The translations under genes were made by a program, and so were the position numbers. Below the pieces are notes generated by a model. That model saw only the letters and a program-made list of their open reading frames with translations. It did no database searches and had not been told where the DNA came from. From NCBI GenBank assembly GCA_008360975.2, contig CM039211.1, positions 52,382,600 to 52,446,599 on the forward strand: a stretch of 64,000 nucleotides of DNA. The letters run 5' to 3'. Of this stretch, positions 43,001 through 55,812 are shown in pieces (position 1 is the stretch's first letter; the number at the start of each line of letters is the position of its first letter). Source of the DNA: Lichenostomus cassidix. Taxonomy: Eukaryota; Chordata; Aves; Passeriformes; Meliphagidae.

Positions 43001-46000
43001 TACATGTTAGATTTTGTGTCATTTGCCTACTTACATCACCATCCTTATTCACACAAATCCCAGGCATTCTTCTAGGAATTGTTTACTATGGAAATGTCAT
43101 ACAGCATTTGTGAAGATATTTGTTGATTTTTTTTTTTCCTTTTCTTATTTCCTGATCATTTTTCATCAATGCTTCCTCATTCAGGAGGATTTAAAAAATT
43201 GCACAACACTGGAGAAAACATACAGAAATAGACCTTTTTTTGGGACTAGTAGCCTTTTGTTATGATGTAGGAAAAAGAATACCCCCCACACTACAAATTT
43301 TTGTCTCTTCACAAAGATTTAAGTATGAAATTTGATCCCAGGAGTTTAGGCAGATTCCAGGGACTTTTTGATCTGTAGTTCTAATATAACCTATGTTCCT
43401 GGAAAAAAATTTTGTGAAAAGAAGCTGGTAAAAGAAGCACTGTGTTGAATCAGAGTGTAGTTACCCAAGGCTGCAATGGGAAATTAAATACTGTACCGAT
43501 GGAAAAAAGCAAGGGATACTACACTGATTTTTCATTGCAAGCAGACATGCTTGCATGTTTGCAGGTTGATTCTAGCAACACCAAATGCTGTTTGAGCATC
43601 TGGTCTAGAAAGCTGTGTTTGTTGCAACATAAGGTAATTTGATTCTCATTACAAACCTGCACATTTTCTTAGTGACACAAACTGTGCCTGTAGACAATGA
43701 GTTGTGTTAAACTAGGACTTCAGGAAAACTTCTTTAAACATCTGCCACAGAAACTGCAGTGTTCTTGTGTGTGTACGTAGTAAGTCTCTTGTGTATAGTA
43801 TGTAGGGAATAAATTAGTCCTGTATTTGCTACAAGCTGTTGAGCATTTAAACCTGTTTTACATCATCAGTAGCATTCTAGAAATTATGGTAATTATTATT
43901 CTGTGGGTATATATATAAAAGAAATTCCTCATCAAAATGTATCCAAAATCAGTTCCTGTCCTGTTCCTGCCGTGGTGATTGCAGTGTATTACTTACAGCC
44001 AGAAAGGCACAACTACCATTACAAAGCCTTTTCCCAAAGCCCTAATGTAGGAAATTTGTTCATTAAAAGTAATAGTAATCTTTCCTTTAAAAGGAGTGTT
44101 GTCTATGTAGTAAAATCATCATGTGCAGACATATGGGAAGAATTAACGCTGTGTTGTGAATCACTTTTCTGGAGCAACACATCAGTTCATTAGAGGTGTA
44201 TTTAGCAAAACAGCTTTTGTTTTGGCTGACTAGAGTCTTTTAGAGTTTTGTTGGGTGAGAAAACTCAAAAATGCAAACTAGAGGAGGTAAGGAAACAATG
44301 TGTTCTTCCATATAAACATCATCTTGTCCCGTAATTTGTTGCCATGATACTTTCTTCTGTTATCTTCTTCATAGTCTAGAAGCTAAGAGAAAGCAGCGTT
44401 TTCATTTGAAGACTATTTTGCTGGTATTTCTTGTTATCCTTTAATGTCCTTTTGTCTGATATCTGCTATCCCTATCTAAATCACTATGCAGCTCTATATC
44501 TGGGAGGTCTGAAGGACTGTGAAAAATAGAAGATAGGGAAGGTGGCAGGCAAAACTGAATCTGGAGATATACTAAATGGAAATCTTGAGTCATTCTTAGC
44601 AGAGAAGAAATAAGGAGAAAGTTTACTACCTAATGTTTTGAGAGTGAGAAGAAAGAAATTCTATGCAGACTGGGGTACTGCTTCTAATTTCTCATAATGG
44701 CTCTTCTAGTAAACACAATATGTCTTATTTTACAGTAACATTGCGTCAGTAAACATTGGATTTGGGGTCATAACTTGGTCTTTTAATTTGCAGTTCGTCA
44801 GCTTCACCGAGAATTCCTCAGAGCTGGATCCAATGTCCTGCAGACCTTCACCTTTTATGCCAGTGAGGACAAACTAGAGAACAGGGGCAATTATGTAGCT
44901 GAGAAAATAAGTGTGAGTAAAACAGTTTTGATGGAGAAATGAAATAAGTTGAATAATTTCAGAAGGTTTGGCAACGAGATTATCAAGTTTGTCATAACAG
45001 TATTGGCTATATTTGAGGACCAGAGATGAGGTGATGCAATTTCAGAGTTTGGAATAGCAAGAAGGGCAAGGTGATGTGACAAAAGAACTCAAACTAAACT
45101 AAACCGAAAAGCAAACACAAAACAGATCAAGGGAGGAAAGAGAATGCCCACATTGTATTTTTTCCTATCTGAGGAGGTGGATTTACTGGAGTTTTGATAC
45201 AAAGACTATAGGGAGACTAAGTGCACAGAGAGCAAAACCAGTGAAAAAACAGAAATGCTTTAACATCCAGCAAAATTACTCAACTGCAAAAATGGTGAAG
45301 AATCTTAGAGAATAATGAGTGGCTAATGAGAATAAAATGTTTTTTGGAACCATATCTTCATTAAGTAGAAACTAAAAGAATCCAAGCTATACACTGTAGT
45401 CAATATTCCCCTTCTCCTGTGTAAAGGTAGTCTGTTACATCAACAGAAGTACCATGTTGATGTTTTCTTACCCCCTACACAAAGGAATAATAAGATGCTG
45501 GGTGTGTTTCCTAGATGCAGGTCCAAGGTCCAGTGGAATTCCTGGCCAAGCTTTTCTATATAGCTCCTTTGAGACTAGAAGTTTGGCATTGAGTTGTTTC
45601 TCTGATCCTGTTCCTTTGGTCCTTCTGTACACGTTATTGTCTACAAATCAGAGAAAATTCTTCAAGGCTCAGGGAGGAAGGACTATCTGTATCTGTGAAG
45701 ATATCCTCAGTCAGAAATTAGAACAATCTGGACACTGGGGAAAACCTTGAGGTTTAATTGAGGTCGTACCATAATGTCATGTAACCAAATTTATTTGAAA
45801 TGCTGTACATTTACATTCAATAGATACAATACTGAAATGTCTGAAGTGATAGTCCCAGAAACACAGTACCTCTGGAACAAGCCATACTTCAATATTTGCT
45901 GACATGCAAAATAACAAAGGCTGGAGATCACCTGGTATTGGGAATGCATTGCATCAAAATTAGCCTCCTGCCAGTTCTAGAACCAGATTCCTCCAGGATT

Positions 46001-49000
46001 TAACTCATTTATGGTTCTACCTCTCAGAGTCCCCAAACATGTACCTGAGCACAAGTGCAAATGCAAAACAATCTGTCAGCAGCAGCCTTAAAAATCAGCT
46101 GGGTCTTTTGAGGCAGCCATGTAAACTTTCAGCTGAGAGAAAACTATGTAGATTCTAAATAGTCCATGGACAGCAGAGAAACCTGCTATAATCAGTTATC
46201 TACCCCAAATAATTATTCTTTCCCCCAAACTTTTTTCCCCGGTTTAACCTCTTTTTCCAAAGCTGTTCTGGTCATCCCAGTTTAGATATGGAGGGAATCT
46301 GACTTTCAGTCTAGGTAATTAATTAATAATAGTTTTCCCTTTATTTAAGCTGGTAACTTTAACATCACTTAATTAATATTTCTCTTGTTAAATATCTTAA
46401 CCCTGTATGAATATTATATCTGGGTATTTTTTAATTACCAGAACACTAAAAAACATTTAAAAAAATAAGTTGAAATGCCTGTATATTTTGTTTTCCATCC
46501 AAAAATTTCAGAGTGAAAGCATATGCTTAGAGGTAAACAACTAATTTTCTAAGAGGCAAAGAAAATTCCACTTCACACAAAATACTTCATTTTTACAGGC
46601 TATTTGTGTAAGATCTATTAAAGGTAATGTATTTTGTAGTATTTGATAGTATGATGAGTTAGAGGAGGCAAGAATTTAGTTTCCTAATGTTTGTTATTGT
46701 TTAAAAGAATCTTCTTAAACAATATTACTTGAAAAAACACTTGCATTTTAAAAAAATATGAGAAAGCCATTATGACTTTCAACTAATTTTGTCCTTCTAG
46801 TGCTCTGAAATTATATGCATACCTCTGATCTGATAAAACTAACAGAATCTATATTTGCACAGTGCCAAAAAGTGAATGAAGCTGCTTGTGACATTGCAAG
46901 AGAAGTGGCTGAGGAAGGTGATGCTTTAGTGGCTGGAGGAGTCAGTCAAACACCATCTTACTTAAGCTGCAAGGATAAAACAGAGGTTAAAGCAGTCTTT
47001 CGAAAGCAACTGGATGTCTTTATGAAGAAGAATGTGGACTTCCTAATTGCAGAGGTAAATCTGTAAAAAAAAATTAAATGCCTTCAACTGGCACAGTGTT
47101 AACTTTTAATATGCCTAGTCTACTTTAGGGACTACACAGTGCTACCTCATTTAAAATTTTCTGCTTTGCTTTTATCCCAGTAGTATTTGATATTTTTCTA
47201 AATGCATACCAACATCTGCAGGTGCTCTAGAATAGGAACCTTGAAACCTAAATTTCTACCTCAGTAAGTAAAATTCTGTACTGACACAAAGAGGAAATGT
47301 TCATGGCATCTTGACTAATCCCTATTTCTTCCCATACATGGAAAGCAACCTAAGATGACTTTCCTAGATGACAGTAGTTCTTGGGTTAATCCTTAGTTAA
47401 CCTCCCATATGGGCATTCTTATTCTGAAACAAAAGTATCGTTATTTTTAATTTATTTTTACTCTCTTTTAAAAATCTTTTTTTAACTGTGTGTCCAGTAA
47501 ACTCAATTGAATTCTGTTAGTATAAATCAGAAAAGAATCAAATCATTGTAAGGATGGTGAATTTGGGGTCTGGATTAATATGTTTATATTTCATTGCCAA
47601 GAAACAAAAGTAGCCTAGTTTTAATTTCTTTCAGTATTTTGAACATGTTGAAGAGGCTGTATGGGCAGTCGAAGTTCTAAAAGAATCTGGAAAGCCAGTG
47701 GCAGCTACGATGTGCATTGGTCCAGAAGGAGACATGCATGGAGTGTCCCCTGGAGAATGTGCTGTCCAGCTGGTAAAGGCTGGTAAGAATTTGTTTTAAT
47801 GGGCCCTTTAAAATTATGGAACAAAGTAAAGTCCTTAATTTTTGAAAAAAATAGATGTGTCTCTCAAGTAGGTAGCTCCCCAGTTATATCTGATAAAAGT
47901 TTTGACTCTGTAGAAAAGTTTTTATATGTATTTCACTTGAACAATCTTGTAAAAACATATGGAAATACAGCTATTAAATCCTTGATAAGCAGTATGCAAT
48001 GGCTGGGAGCAATAGCCACAGACAACTGATACCAAATACAGCAAAATCCTAAACCTACTCCAATTTCCCAAGACCCATCCCCAAATTCTAGAATCACAAG
48101 CACAAAGCTACCTTTGATTCTCTGCTTATGTTTTTTGAAGTGTTGTTTTTGCACACAGTTCAAGCCCAGAATGAAAGAATTAAGAGGATGAAAACATTGA
48201 TTTTGCCAATCAAAGACTTTTTTCTACAGGACAAGTGGAAGGACAGAAAAAGTTAGACAGGGGCATGATGCATGAAGATACATGGGTTTACATATCTGTT
48301 CTGAAGTGCTCTTTTCCTTTCAAGTTACGGTTGAAATCCAAAGGTAGAACTTGTGTTAGGAATCTGCTAGCTATTTGCCTGTGTGGCTCTACATAATCAG
48401 ACTTCAGTGATTAAGCACTGGTAAGAAAAATATATCTGTAAGAGGGTAGAAGATGTGATTCATCATTAGGAAGGTAAAGAGGAGTGCAGCTGAGGTGTAA
48501 GTGGAGTGATCAGCCTTAGGAGAGTTGTGCCTGGCCCTGGCACAGCTGCCTTGTTTTCATAACACTGACGTAAAGATGGACTGCACTGGTTCTACAGTGC
48601 TGTGGCTAAGAACTTTCATCTCCTACTTCATGCAGGGTCATGACTTGAAGTTATTTTCCTCCTCTTAGGTGCTTCTATAGTTGGAGTCAACTGCCATTTT
48701 GATGCAGAAACTTGCCTTGAAACTGTGAAGCTGATGAAAGAGGGCTTGCAGGCTGCTAAACTGAAAGCCCACCTGCTGTCCCAGCCACTTGCTTTCCACA
48801 CACCTGATTGTGGAAAGCAGGGGTTTATTGATCTTCCAGAATTTCCTTTTGGTAAGACAATAATATCTTTGTTGTTGGTGGTCATTATAGTTGGTTTTGT
48901 TTTATTGATTGTTCCTGGCTTTTATTCCCCCCATCTTTTAGTAAAGCTGAAGTTGCAAAGTGTCCTTTTATTCAATATGATGAGTCCTAGTTATCCTGTC

Positions 49001-52000
49001 TGGTGTTTTCCAGACAGATTAAAATGTAATATTGGAGTAAAGATCATCTACATAGAGAGAATACTTCCGTAGTATCACAACGTATGACTCAATGTGTAAT
49101 TATGATGAAAACTGTTTAAATGGCACAATCTAAATTCAGTTTGAAAATGTTCTTCCTCGTGCGATGGAACCTTGCTCAGGACAGCTATAAGTAGTCCAAA
49201 GAATAGCAGCAAATGTACTTAAAACCCCCCATTATTCTGGGTTGTGACATCTATCCCAAAAGGCCTATGTTTACCTGTGTAGGGATTTAATGTACAATGC
49301 ATTATAATGGATACAGGAGCATTATTATTGCACTCATAATAGTTCAGTCTTGTAAGCCTGACTGTCTAATGTAAATGAGATTAGAGAGAAACCAGAAAGG
49401 AGACTTTAACGTTGCTAACAAATTAGCAGTTTGGAGAAGTCCATCACATGTATGCTCAGGAGAGATAGTACAGAAACTGAAAGATTCAGCCATTAAATGT
49501 GTATATAAGGCTTGTGTATTTAGGACTTAATTTCACATGAGATGTAAAGGATCCCTTTAACATAAGGACAAAAGCAGCTTAAACATTTTAAGGTTGATTA
49601 GAAAATTCTTTCATTTTCAGATACCATACACCCTTCTTTTCAAGATAGACGCAATGGTATTAAAACATTCACATGTTGAATTTGCAGCAAAAAATTGGAT
49701 GTAGACGTGATTTTCAGGAAGCTTGTTGTTTTTCTTTAAATTCTTCTCTTTACATAAATGAAGGAAAGAGAATAAAGCATAAGACTGAGGCATTCATTAA
49801 ATGGTAATAACACGTCTGAGTCCTGAAAATATTTAAGATGTTTAAAAGTGTTAGGAACTCATTTATCCTATTCATTCCTTCATATAGCTCCTTTGTTTTG
49901 CAAACCAAAAAAATAAAAAGTCAAACAGATGCCGTAAGCAATCAAGTGAATGGAAGGATTCGTGCTGTGGTTCTTGCCTTGTGTGCTATAAGCAATCTGT
50001 ATGAGATCTCAGCATTCAGAACTTCCATGAATAATTTATTGGTGAAGACTGACTCTGTGAATGTTTTCAAAACCCAGAAGTAGCAACTGATTGCTTGACA
50101 GCAGATAAGCAGTTTGATAAATCATTGTTAAACTGACGAAATTGCCTGGTTTTCATGGAGGCAACGACAAAGAGATATTTCGGTATCTGAAGAATATATA
50201 AACTCAGTACAGGCCAACAAGATCTGAGTTTCTAGGAATGCATTAGCTATGTTGTATTGGCAAACTCCAGCATCTAGATGCCAGAATTATTTATTTTTCT
50301 GTAGAACTTTTTCCATTTTTCTATGTTTCGTCTTTTGTGTTACTGCAATTTTTCTGAAATTTTCACCAGTTAAAGAGGAACAATGTTTTAGAAAGAAATG
50401 TCCTGGTCACCGAAAACATGCCCAATTATCTCAAGAGTAGATATATAGAGGTGGTAAATCTAGGAGCAGGTTACAATTTTTCTCATCAAAAACTGTTATG
50501 TTAGAGATATTTAATTCTGAATAAAGCCAAGAAAAGTATTGCATCAACAGACATGAAAAATAAAATGTTAGTCAGTTTTGGGAAGGTGTCTCTCCACTTT
50601 AGAGACAAGGATGTTGTGGGGGACAATATCAAAAGCTTTGCAATGTCCAGGAAGGTGATATGAGTTGCTCTTCCCTTCTCCACCAGTGCTGTAACCCCAT
50701 CATAGAAGACCACCAAATTTGTAGGCATGATTTGCCCTCAGAAAAGCCATGATGGCTGCCACCAATCACATCTTTATTTTCCATGTGCCTTAGCATAGTT
50801 TCCAGGGGATTTGATCCATGGTTTTGCTGGGCGTTCTAAGACTGACTGGTCTGTATTTCTCTGGGTTTTCCTCTTTAAAAGTAGAGGTTGTATTTCGCCT
50901 TCTCCAGTCGCTGTAAACTTCATTGAACTGTCAAAAGTTTTCAAATATGATAGATAGTGGCTTAGCCACTGAATCTGCCATAAGATAAATTCATCTCATC
51001 AGGTCATGTGGACTGTGATGGGTTGGTGGAGAAAACAGGGAAACAATCCTGTTCCCCTGAAGTTTTGTTGCTTATACAGGTATAAGATGAGTGCACAGTG
51101 ATGCATTCTTACATTGACCATTTGTATAAATTTTACATTAGCTTTTTAATGATAAAAGAAAAAAGGGAAAGAAGGGTTTGTGCTCCTGAAGCTTTCTGCT
51201 TTCTGCAGCACTGTACAAAAGCTTGTTTTTATTTGAACAGCTCTCTAAGATGCTTAATCTAAGTTTTCCATGCAATATTAGACCACCTACTTTTCCTTTG
51301 TCCTGTCTTTCCCTCTGAGACTAATAATTTTCTGTTAAGAATATTTAATTGTCTTCTTTCTCCTTTTAAATATTTGAACCAGTTTCTTAGTTACACAATG
51401 GACTTTGAGTATATCTGCTTTGTATCAACATCTTGCATGTTAGGTGTTTTTGGAAAAGGGCATAGGTGGAAGAATCCTACCTCTCTTACATGTTGCTAGA
51501 GCCTTATTACCTCAACCACAGCTTCTTTGCCCAGCAGAGACTTCAGTGCACAGACATGATGCTGTACTTGCCTGGATAGCCATGCTAGTGCATGTCCTGC
51601 AGATGTGCATGTGCATTAAGAAGTGGGAAGATTTTCATTCTTATATTCCTGTATTTTTATTTCTTAAACTTTCTTCTTCCGTCCCTGTGGTTTTTTTCCC
51701 TGTTATGCTACTCTTGTGCCTCCTGCTCTTTGAGGTGTGATCTTCTTTGCTCTTTTCACTTTCTACTCCTTTCCTTCCACAAATCTACTCTCTCAGCTCT
51801 TGTTATTCCATCACAATGCTCAACACAACCTGCAACAGAGGGGAGGGTTCAAAATAAAGATTGCATCCTAACTTACTCACACACAGAACTCTCCGCAAGG
51901 AATAAAGTGGTTTGAGGCAGCAAGCTGCTCATAGCTGGAATTATAGCAAAGGGATGGGCTAAGAAATAGCTACAGATCACAGCTGAAACAACTAGCTGCT

Positions 52001-53373
52001 AGTATCTGATCATGGAAAAATGTGTCATAAGCATTTCTGAGGAATAATGAGCAGGATTATTCCTATGCTTGTAGGCTGATACCTTCTCCTTTCACAGATT
52101 AGTATGTGGTAAATCAGATTTTCTGGGTATTGATTGTTAGGATATATAACATGCCATAACATAGCAAGTATTCCAATACTTCAGCTAAGAGCTCTGGCAG
52201 AATGGAAAGCATGTGATCAGCCTCAGAAGATACTAGGTGCTGTTTTGCAAGGCCAAAAATTCTTGCAAGCACAGGTCAGCAGAGCACTGCAGAATTTGAA
52301 AGCTAGCCTTCTGAAAGTTAATCACTGATTCTAGGTCTGACAGTTCAAACATGCACATCTACATCTACAACCACTTTTGCAAACAGTGTGCAAGTGTTTT
52401 AACAACATGATTTCTTACCAAAAAATTGATAGAAATTGAATGGACCCTGGTGGAAACTTAGGATATGAATGTCTTTGGCAGGTCTGGAGCCAAGAATTGC
52501 AACCAGATGGGACATTCAAAAATATGCAAGAAAGGCCTATGACTTAGGAGTTCGTTTCATTGGAGGCTGCTGTGGATTTGAGCCGTATCATATCCGAGCA
52601 ATAGCTGAGGAGTTAGCTCCTGAAAGAGGGTTTTTGCCAGAAGCTTCTGAGAAACATGGTAGCTGGGGTGATAACCTGAGCATGCATACCAAACCCTGGG
52701 TCAGAGCAAGGTAAGTATGACTGACCTGGAAACCAACATACCTTTTCCAAAGGCTTGCATTGCTCCACACAGCACACTGGCTTAGCTAACATGGGCATCT
52801 AAATATCACTGTAAACATTCTATTTTTAGAATTATATGTTTTATATTTAATAATTTCAAAGAATTAAATCTGATCTAGAAGCAGGGAAAGGGGTGAAGGA
52901 GAAGTAGAGAAGATCCTGTGAATGTATTTCATGAAAATGAAAAGGAAAAACTGACAGAGTATTGCAAATCAGCTCCTAATGGTGGCTGGCTTACAGTATT
53001 CCTTTCAAAGATGGAAAGATACTTCTAAAATATATTTTAAGCATGTAGCATTTAATTGCATATTTTCATTCATGCTTCTGTATCTAAATATGTCAATCTG
53101 GGCAAGTTAGAACCCTTTGCAATTGTCATTTACACCACATTTCCTTCAATACTATGAGGTGCTGGGAAAAATCCCTGAATTTCCTTTTCTTTCTTTAGGG
53201 CAAGAAAAGTATACTGGGAGAATCTGAAGCCTGCTTCAGGCAGACCATATTGTCCTTCCATGTCAAAGCCAGATGGCTGGGGAGTGACCAAAGGAGCCAG
53301 GGAGCTGATGCAACAGAAAGAAGCAACAACTGATCAACAGCTGAAGGAGCTCTTCCAAAAACAGAAGGTCTAA
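37010..53373 (+). CDS. BHMT: BHMT, betaine-homocysteine S-methyltransferase (complete)
   Basis: Cytosolic zinc enzyme that transfers a methyl group from betaine to L-homocysteine, giving dimethylglycine and methionine. Exons: 37010-37048, 40806-40938, 44794-44912, 46863-47054, 47635-47782, 48669-48851, 52482-52710, 53199-53373. All introns are GT-AG and phases join exactly: 1218 nt, 405 residues plus TAA, against 406 residues in human. Zinc ligands are present as Cys219 (GVNCHFD) and Cys301/Cys302 (GGCCGFEP), matching human Cys217, 299 and 300 with a two-residue offset from a longer N-terminus. The betaine-site GPWTPEA Trp46 and TFYASED Tyr79 are conserved. Mammals have a BHMT/BHMT2 pair; only one copy is seen here. 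Its product dimethylglycine is the substrate of the adjacent DMGDH. Confidence 0.98.
37049..40805 (+). other. BHMT: BHMT intron 1
   Basis: 3.8 kb; the first 250 bp belong to the CpG island, the rest is AT-rich. An A-run is at 39282-39295. No transposon family recognised. Confidence 0.88.
40806..40938 (+). CDS. BHMT: BHMT exon 2
   Basis: 133 nt, residues 14-57 plus one base; acceptor TTTCTCCAG, donor GTCAGT. Encodes [18 protein letters not shown] and [14 protein letters not shown]. Start of the homocysteine-methyltransferase TIM barrel, including the conserved betaine-contacting Trp (Trp46). Confidence 0.98.
40939..44793 (+). other. BHMT: BHMT intron 2
   Basis: 3.9-kb AT-rich intron with a T-run of about 20 at 42228-42243 and shorter T-runs near 43129. 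No gene or repeat family recognised. Confidence 0.88.
44794..44912 (+). CDS. BHMT: BHMT exon 3
   Basis: 119 nt, residues 58-97; acceptor TTTGCAG, donor GTGAGT. Encodes [20 protein letters not shown] and [19 protein letters not shown]. Too short to appear as an open frame of its own. Confidence 0.97.
44913..46862 (+). other. BHMT: BHMT intron 3
   Basis: AT-rich intron of about 1.95 kb with canonical ends; nothing further recognised. Confidence 0.88.
46863..47054 (+). CDS. BHMT: BHMT exon 4
   Basis: 192 nt, residues 98-161, phase 0 at both ends; acceptor TTGCACAG, donor GTAAAT. Encodes [33 protein letters not shown] and [12 protein letters not shown]. The first residue is Cys where human has Gly (GQEVNEAACD). 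Confidence 0.97.
47055..47634 (+). other. BHMT: BHMT intron 4
   Basis: 580-bp AT-rich intron with canonical ends; nothing further recognised. Confidence 0.9.
47635..47782 (+). CDS. BHMT: BHMT exon 5
   Basis: 148 nt, residues 162-210 plus one base; acceptor TCTTTCAG, donor GTAAGA. Encodes [20 protein letters not shown], then [19 protein letters not shown] and CAVQLVKAG. Confidence 0.98.
47783..48668 (+). other. BHMT: BHMT intron 5
   Basis: 886-bp intron with canonical ends; nothing further recognised. Confidence 0.9.
48669..48851 (+). CDS. BHMT: BHMT exon 6 (zinc ligand Cys219)
   Basis: 183 nt, residues 211-271 plus one base; acceptor CCTCTTAG, donor GTAAGA. Encodes [12 protein letters not shown] with the first zinc-binding cysteine, [20 protein letters not shown] and FIDLPEFPF. 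Confidence 0.98.
48852..52481 (+). other. BHMT: BHMT intron 6
   Basis: 3.6-kb intron containing a CR1 ORF2 fragment in minus orientation (50570-51020). The rest is AT-rich with no family recognised. Confidence 0.88.
50570..51020 (-). mobile_element. CR1 LINE ORF2 (reverse transcriptase) fragment
   Basis: The minus strand encodes [20 protein letters not shown] and neighbouring residues, a CR1 reverse-transcriptase segment. The plus strand carries the matching antisense phrases (CCATGTGCCTTAGCATAGTT, GCTGTAACCCCATCATAGAA). No 3' tail is present, so this is an internal fragment with frame breaks. It is antisense to BHMT. Confidence 0.88.
52482..52710 (+). CDS. BHMT: BHMT exon 7 (zinc ligands Cys301 and Cys302)
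   Basis: 229 nt, residues 272-347 plus two bases; acceptor TTTGGCAG, donor GTAAGT. Encodes [19 protein letters not shown], the zinc-site [19 protein letters not shown] and [18 protein letters not shown]. Confidence 0.98.
52711..53198 (+). other. BHMT: BHMT intron 7
   Basis: 488-bp AT-rich intron with canonical ends; nothing further recognised. Confidence 0.9.
53199..53373 (+). CDS. BHMT: BHMT exon 8 (C-terminus and stop)
   Basis: 175 nt from acceptor TTCTTTAG to TAA at 53371-53373. Encodes [37 protein letters not shown] and [18 protein letters not shown]. This arm mediates oligomerisation in mammalian BHMT. It ends slightly earlier than the human protein. Confidence 0.98.
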
Positions 53374-53600
53374 TCCACTGGAGTTGTGTCAATCTTCCAG
53401 TGATTTAACTACAGACCGTCTCATGCTTCGCAAGAAAATATGTGAAGATGAGTAATGTGTTGATTTATCAGTTAAAATGTAATGAAAGAGACAAAATGCA
53501 GGAAGACCATAATTATGTAGTAAATATGTCTAACTTTGATAATAAAGTCTTTCTGTGGACAAATAATTTAGCGAATAAACAGTTGAAAGTAATTTTGGAT
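53374..53600 (+). other. BHMT: BHMT 3' UTR with poly(A) signals
   Basis: About 200 bp after the stop, with AATAAA at 53541-53546 and a second at 53574-53579. The cleavage site is probably within about 30 bp of one of these. A short avian 3' UTR is likely; a longer isoform cannot be excluded. Confidence 0.65.
53541..53546 (+). terminator. BHMT: BHMT poly(A) signal AATAAA
   Basis: Canonical hexamer 168 bp after the stop codon, followed by a TCTTTCTGTG-type GU-rich element. A second AATAAA sits at 53574. Confidence 0.65.
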
Positions 53601-55812
53601 TCTCATAATAATTGAGCTTCTGTTAGCTAGGTGCCATTAATTGGGTAGACACAGAAATACCTGGAAAGTAATAATTGGCTCACCTGTAGAGCCAAAAAAA
53701 GAAAAAAGCTGTATATAAATACAGTATCAGTGGACTTCAACTCCCAAGTATCTTTTCAGTTTGGTATTGTAGGAGCTTCCTTAGAGATCAAGATTTATTG
53801 AGGACTAGTACAGGAAGACACAAGCTGCCAATTATTTGTGGTCACTTTCTTGGATTCAAGAGAATAGAATTAAAGAGAAAAATACATCTTATAATTGCAA
53901 TCAAAACATAAGGAAAATGAGATGTTAGAGGAATTTCTTATAGGAAGGGGGAAAGGTTTAGAGGTTTAGAGCACTTTTAGCAGAGAAAAATGGCAGGTAG
54001 ATAATTCAGTTTTTGTCTTAAGGTACCATGTACACAAGATTTACTCTTCTGGAGACTAAAAGGCTTAAGAAATTATTTTACAATTTAAAAAAAGGCAAAT
54101 AAATTAAAAATATGATGGAATAGTATTGTATTATCTTCACACCTTAAATCATAAGAGTTCAAAAAGAATATTGTATCTCCAGTAAAAATCTAATTTTCAA
54201 ATGATGCAGCTGAATTCTGGAAATCTCATTTTAAATACTTGGTTCTCTTAAAATATAAAAAAACCTGAAGGTTTCTAAGATATAACTCCTATTTATAAGA
54301 ATAGTACTACATGACACTTTTTTAAAAGCTCATTAATTCACTCTACAATCTTAGTTGTAACAAGTGAAAAACTCTGTTGGGAAATAGATCAATCCGCTTA
54401 AGAAAACCCATGGAATTTGTACACTTATTTGTTGAGGGTTTTCATAGGAAGGGTACTGCTATATTTGGAACTTGTAAAGGACACATTTCCATCATTTATT
54501 TTTGAGAAATACCACACAACTTAGATTTCTTTGTCGAATGAATTCCCACCCATCCTACATTAAGGCAACTACCTTTATGAAAATCTCATTCTCACAGTTA
54601 GTGTTAGTTTGACTACTTTTTATGTATAAGCTTATTTCCTTATTTCTATTCATGTTGATATTCTGCAGTTCAGAAAACACTTAAATATGCAACACTTTGG
54701 TGGGAAACCTAGGTGTCCTTTTCAGACTGTTATGGGCAGACAGGTACAAACCTCCCTTCCCCAGGAATAATACTTACTAGCTGGATATACTTACTAACTT
54801 CCTAAATGCTTCTCAACATTTCCTCTGCAGTGGAATAATGCAAAATCTGTAAAACAGGAAGGCCAGATCTTTGATCATCACCAAAATGCATGTAGCATTA
54901 AGGACATATGCATGATTAGGTGGCTTAAAATACAGGCTACAATTGGTAAAGAAGTGTTTTGAACAATCATTACCTTTTTAGGAACTTCTTGTGGCATAGA
55001 ATGCAGCTTGACCATCATATATGAACTATATAAACAGCTGCGCTGATTTTTTGGAAACTTTTGTCTTAGTGTGCAAAAATTTGTATTGAAGTGAATGACT
55101 TCACAACACAGAATACTGCAGAACCTGGTATTTATGAAGATACGGTTTTGAAATTTTAAATACCCAGTTTGAAAAGGATCAATTTTAATACACTATGATA
55201 AGAAATATTTAAAGGCCATTTGAAGACATGGAAAATGAGAGCTGGCCCAAGGGAGGTGAAACAAACATTCTCTGTTTGATAAATATCACAGGGTGGGCTC
55301 ATAAAGGACTTGACAGTGGGATGAAACCAAGTTCAGGGTGCTTTGTTGATCACTAAAGAGCCCCAATCCATCAAAAACACCCAACTGCCCTTAAAAAATC
55401 CAACATGCTTGCCTCAAAAAACCCTGCAGTTCCTGCCTCAAAAAAACACCAAACCCAAAAAAACACCAACCAGCAAAGCCAACCAAGCTTTCATTCCCAT
55501 ATCGTTCTGTGGAACATCTTGAGCATAAGGAAACAGTTAGATTTCCATAGGTTTCTAATGGTTAATTACATGACTTGTTAAGGAAATTAGAAAGGCTGAC
55601 AGCACAGTCCTAGGAAATTTCCCTAGGAAGTTTCCCTGGAGAGCCTGTCTGAAAACTTAGATAGAAAGTGAAAGTTGCTTTCGAAAGCTAGCCTCCGGTA
55701 TTTAGTACCCTAAGGACCATTTTTTCGTGTGAGAAGGTGCTTGTTTAACCTGTTTGGAAATAAATCTAACAATGTGGCTTCCCTGCCAATGTCAAATTAG
55801 TTCAATGTCTAC

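Noticed and set aside
37010..53373. Whether this gene is BHMT2 rather than BHMT
   Set aside because: BHMT2 is known as a mammalian duplicate. This 405-residue protein retains the BHMT C-terminal arm ([17 protein letters not shown]) that is shortened in BHMT2.
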